Positions 5,558 through 7,442 of a DNA stretch of 7,442 bases are shown here, piece by piece. How positions within the stretch are numbered: the first letter of the stretch is position 1; each line of letters opens with the position of its first letter. The notes beneath the pieces are model-generated. The model saw nothing but the letters and a program-made list of their open reading frames with translations, had not been told where the DNA came from and made no database searches. The stretch is from Thermoguttaceae bacterium (lineage in GTDB: Bacteria; Planctomycetota; Planctomycetia; Pirellulales; Thermoguttaceae), in NCBI GenBank assembly GCA_017454585.1, contig JAFTCU010000035.1, positions 1 to 7,442 on the forward strand, written 5' to 3'. Position numbers and translations under genes: made by a program.

Positions 5558-6385
5558 CTACTGCGCGTCGTGATGTTCACGGGCGATCGTGAGGAATTTC
5601 TCCAGTGCCTTCGAATCGTTCAGGTTCAGAATTTTCCGAATCGCGTCAAACTGCCGCTCGAAACGCTCCATCGCGGCCAAAACGTTCTCCCGATTATCCA
5701 TCAAAATATCACGCCAGATCTCGGGACTTCCGCCCGAAAGCCGGGTCATGGAAGCGTAGCCCGTCCCGGTAAACGGGTAAAGCTCCGGATCCGTGACGGC
5801 CGAAAGCACGCAGGAAAGAAGGTGCGGCAGATGGCTCGTCCGCGCAAGTACCGCATCATGCTCGCTCGCTGGCATAAAAACCACGTTCGCGCCGACCGCT
5901 CGCCACATTGCCTCAACTTTCTCAAAAGCGTCTTTCGGCTCGCGGTTTGTCAGGACGGTCGTTTTTCCCACGTACAGATTTTCGTCTGCCGCGGCCGCGC
6001 CGGAGGTTTCCTTCCCCGCGATCGGGTGCCCGCCGATGAAGACGCAGCCGTCCGACTCGCAAAGGGCCTGGAAGTCCTCAAAAATCGACGCTTTCGTGCT
6101 TCCCACGTCCGTGAAAATGGTCCCGGGCCGTACAAACGGAAGGGTCTGGCGGATCGTCAGACCGATCGTCTCGACCGGGGTACAAACCACGACGATCTCC
6201 GCGTCAGAAACGGCCTCTTCGAGGGAATCAGCGATCTGGGTGATGCAACCTCCCGCCAGCGCGGTTTCCAGATTAGACCTGCGGCGGCCGTAGCCGGAGA
6301 TTTCCTGCACGGCCCGATTTTTAAGGAGCGCTTTTCCCAGTGAGGCCCCGATCAGACCAACGCCGATGATCGCGATCTTGTTCAT
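5558..6385 (-). CDS. tyrA: Prephenate/arogenate dehydrogenase (TyrA)
   Basis: A 275-residue cytoplasmic enzyme of tyrosine synthesis, which oxidatively decarboxylates prephenate to 4-hydroxyphenylpyruvate or arogenate to tyrosine. The N-terminal Rossmann domain opens with the dinucleotide motif Gly8-x-Gly10-xx-Gly13 (IIGVGLIGASLG). VVVCTPVE and FTDVGSTKAS follow, then His120-Pro-Ile-Ala-Gly-Lys-Glu, which carries the predicted catalytic histidine. The helical C-terminal domain has TSHLPHLL (His185, His188) and GTGYASMTRLSGGSPEIWRDI. No chorismate mutase or ACT domain is fused, so this is the simple monofunctional form and normal in length for it. At the end of the second beta strand, where NAD enzymes usually have Asp, the sequence is GYGRRRSN, which suggests NADP. 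The start ATG has AGGGA about 10 bases upstream. It lies 27 bases after glnS and 50 before the Fur-family gene. Confidence 0.93.
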   Translation of the reverse strand: MNKIAIIGVGLIGASLGKALLKNRAVQEISGYGRRRSNLETALAGGCITQIADSLEEAVSDAEIVVVCTPVETIGLTIRQTLPFVRPGTIFTDVGSTKASIFEDFQALCESDGCVFIGGHPIAGKETSGAAAADENLYVGKTTVLTNREPKDAFEKVEAMWRAVGANVVFMPASEHDAVLARTSHLPHLLSCVLSAVTDPELYPFTGTGYASMTRLSGGSPEIWRDILMDNRENVLAAMERFERQFDAIRKILNLNDSKALEKFLTIAREHHDAQ

Positions 6386-6412
6386 CGAATTCGCTTCCCT
6401 GACCCTAAACTT

Positions 6413-7442
6413 TTAATTCTTCTTCTGTTCTTTCGCCCACGTGTCTTTCAGCGTCACGGTGCTGTTGAATACGCGCTTTTCCGGCGTCGAGTCTTTGTCG
6501 CAGCAGAAGTAACCGAGGCGCTCAAACTGGCACCTGTAGCCCGGTTCCACCGATGCAAGCGACGGCTCGACCTTGCAACCGGTCAGGACTTCTTCGGACT
6601 TCGGGTTGAAATTCGCGTCGCCCGTTTCCGGGTCCTTCACGAGCAGCGGCTCGGGGAAAAGACGCACTTCCGCGTCAACAGCATGTTCGGCAGAAACCCA
6701 GTGGATCGTCCCCTTCACCTTGCGGCCGTCGGGGGCCTGTCCGCCGCGCGTTTCCGGGTCGTACGTGCATTTCAGTTCCACGACGTTCCCGTCGGCGTCC
6801 TTCACGACTTCCTCACACTTGATAAAGTATCCCCAGCGCAGACGCACCTCTTTGCCTGGCGCAAGGCGGAAGTACTTCTTCGGCGGATCTTCCATGAAGT
6901 CATCCTGCTCGATGTACAGCTCGCCCGTGAAGGGGATCTGGCGCGTGCCGTCTTCGGGCCGCTCCGGATTATTCACTGCGTCGAGGTAATCTACCTTTCC
7001 CGGCTCCCAGTTCGTGATCGTGACCTTCAGCGGACGCAGGACGGCCATGACGCGCGGCGCCACGGCGTTCAGATGCTCACGGACGTGGAACTCGAGCAGA
7101 CCCATATCGACGCAGGAATCGACTTTGCTCACGCCGATGGTTTTGCAGAAATTCCGGATCGATTCGGGCGTGTACCCGCGCCGGCGGATCCCGCAGATGG
7201 TCGGCATACGGGGGTCGTCCCAGCCGCGCACGGCGCCGGAATTCACCAGCTTGAGCAGGAGGCGCTTGCTCATGACCGTCCCGGAAAGATTCAGACGCGC
7301 AAATTCGATCTGGCGCGGATTGTAGATCCCCAGCGTCTGGCAGAACCAGTTGTACAGCGGGCGGTGATTCTCGAATTCCAGCGTGCAGATCGAGTGCGTA
7401 ATGTGCTCGATCGAGTCGCACTGACCGTGGGTAAAGTCGTCC
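6413..7442 (-). CDS. glnS: Glutamine--tRNA ligase, C-terminal 342 residues (5' end outside window)
   Basis: The frame stays open from the stop at 6413 through the right edge, so this is a fragment. The visible part starts with [23 protein letters not shown], a glutaminyl-tRNA synthetase signature, and continues with [20 protein letters not shown]. Its MSKR at fragment residues 57-60 is the KMSKS-class ATP-binding loop. [23 protein letters not shown] follows, and then the two anticodon-binding beta barrels, including [14 protein letters not shown] and the ending [16 protein letters not shown]. Recalled side by side, it follows the E. coli enzyme from roughly residue 210 to the end with no large gap. 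It charges tRNA-Gln with glutamine directly, so the organism need not rely only on the GatCAB amidotransferase route. The HIGH motif and N-terminal catalytic half are outside the window. The methionine at 7273 belongs to MSKR and is not a start. Confidence 0.96.
   Translation of the reverse strand, partial: DDFTHGQCDSIEHITHSICTLEFENHRPLYNWFCQTLGIYNPRQIEFARLNLSGTVMSKRLLLKLVNSGAVRGWDDPRMPTICGIRRRGYTPESIRNFCKTIGVSKVDSCVDMGLLEFHVREHLNAVAPRVMAVLRPLKVTITNWEPGKVDYLDAVNNPERPEDGTRQIPFTGELYIEQDDFMEDPPKKYFRLAPGKEVRLRWGYFIKCEEVVKDADGNVVELKCTYDPETRGGQAPDGRKVKGTIHWVSAEHAVDAEVRLFPEPLLVKDPETGDANFNPKSEEVLTGCKVEPSLASVEPGYRCQFERLGYFCCDKDSTPEKRVFNSTVTLKDTWAKEQKKN

Noticed and set aside
5570..6343. A 257-codon open frame on the plus strand opposite tyrA
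   Set aside because: Arg/Pro-rich translation with no domain, fully antisense to a clear TyrA.
7271..7273. Start of a separate gene at the methionine at 7273
   Set aside because: The frame continues upstream to the window edge with clear glutaminyl-tRNA synthetase sequence; this methionine is part of the MSKR ATP-binding loop.

Overview
The window carries seven protein-coding genes and no RNA gene, CRISPR array or transposase. It looks like a chromosomal segment from a moderately GC-rich, Gram-negative-type bacterium that has an exosortase A (XrtA/EpsH1) exopolysaccharide and PEP-CTERM locus. An exosortase-type polysaccharide locus, a glutaminyl-tRNA synthetase and a secreted laminarinase-like enzyme together would fit the Planctomycetota/Verrucomicrobiota/Lentisphaerota group, but this is an inference and proteobacteria are not excluded. 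No exosortase gene or PEP-CTERM substrate lies inside the window.

Plus strand, 1-3895: a tight same-strand run. It begins with the C-terminal end of an XrtA-associated polysaccharide deacetylase (2-301, cut by the window edge). Next come a PEP-CTERM/XrtA-type GT-B glycosyltransferase (325-1554), an exosortase-associated O-antigen-ligase-like membrane protein (1613-2929) and, only 6 bases later, a cation diffusion facilitator metal exporter (2936-3895). The first three would act together in building, polymerising or transferring and modifying an exported glycan. The transporter has no obvious role in that pathway and may simply share the transcript.

Minus strand, 7442-3912: the C-terminal part of glutaminyl-tRNA synthetase (running off the right edge to 6413), TyrA prephenate/arogenate dehydrogenase (6385-5558) and a Fur-family regulator with PerR-like ligands (5507-5049), spaced 27 and 50 bases apart, so plausibly one transcript. 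After a 330-base AT-rich gap comes a secreted family-16 glycoside hydrolase (4718-3912), whose end converges on the transporter gene 16 bases away.

The 330-base gap (4719-5048) is the only sizeable non-coding stretch and holds the least explained structure. A long inverted repeat has 25 perfect bases per arm and extends to 34-base arms with 31 pairs around a 70-base spacer. A separate perfect 9-bp hairpin abuts it, and a 13-base palindrome sits just upstream of the hydrolase gene. I found no convincing sign of a wholly new biological system. The points best worth checking are this inverted-repeat element, the PerR-like ligand set, the probable NADP preference of TyrA, and the metal exporter appended to the exopolysaccharide genes.
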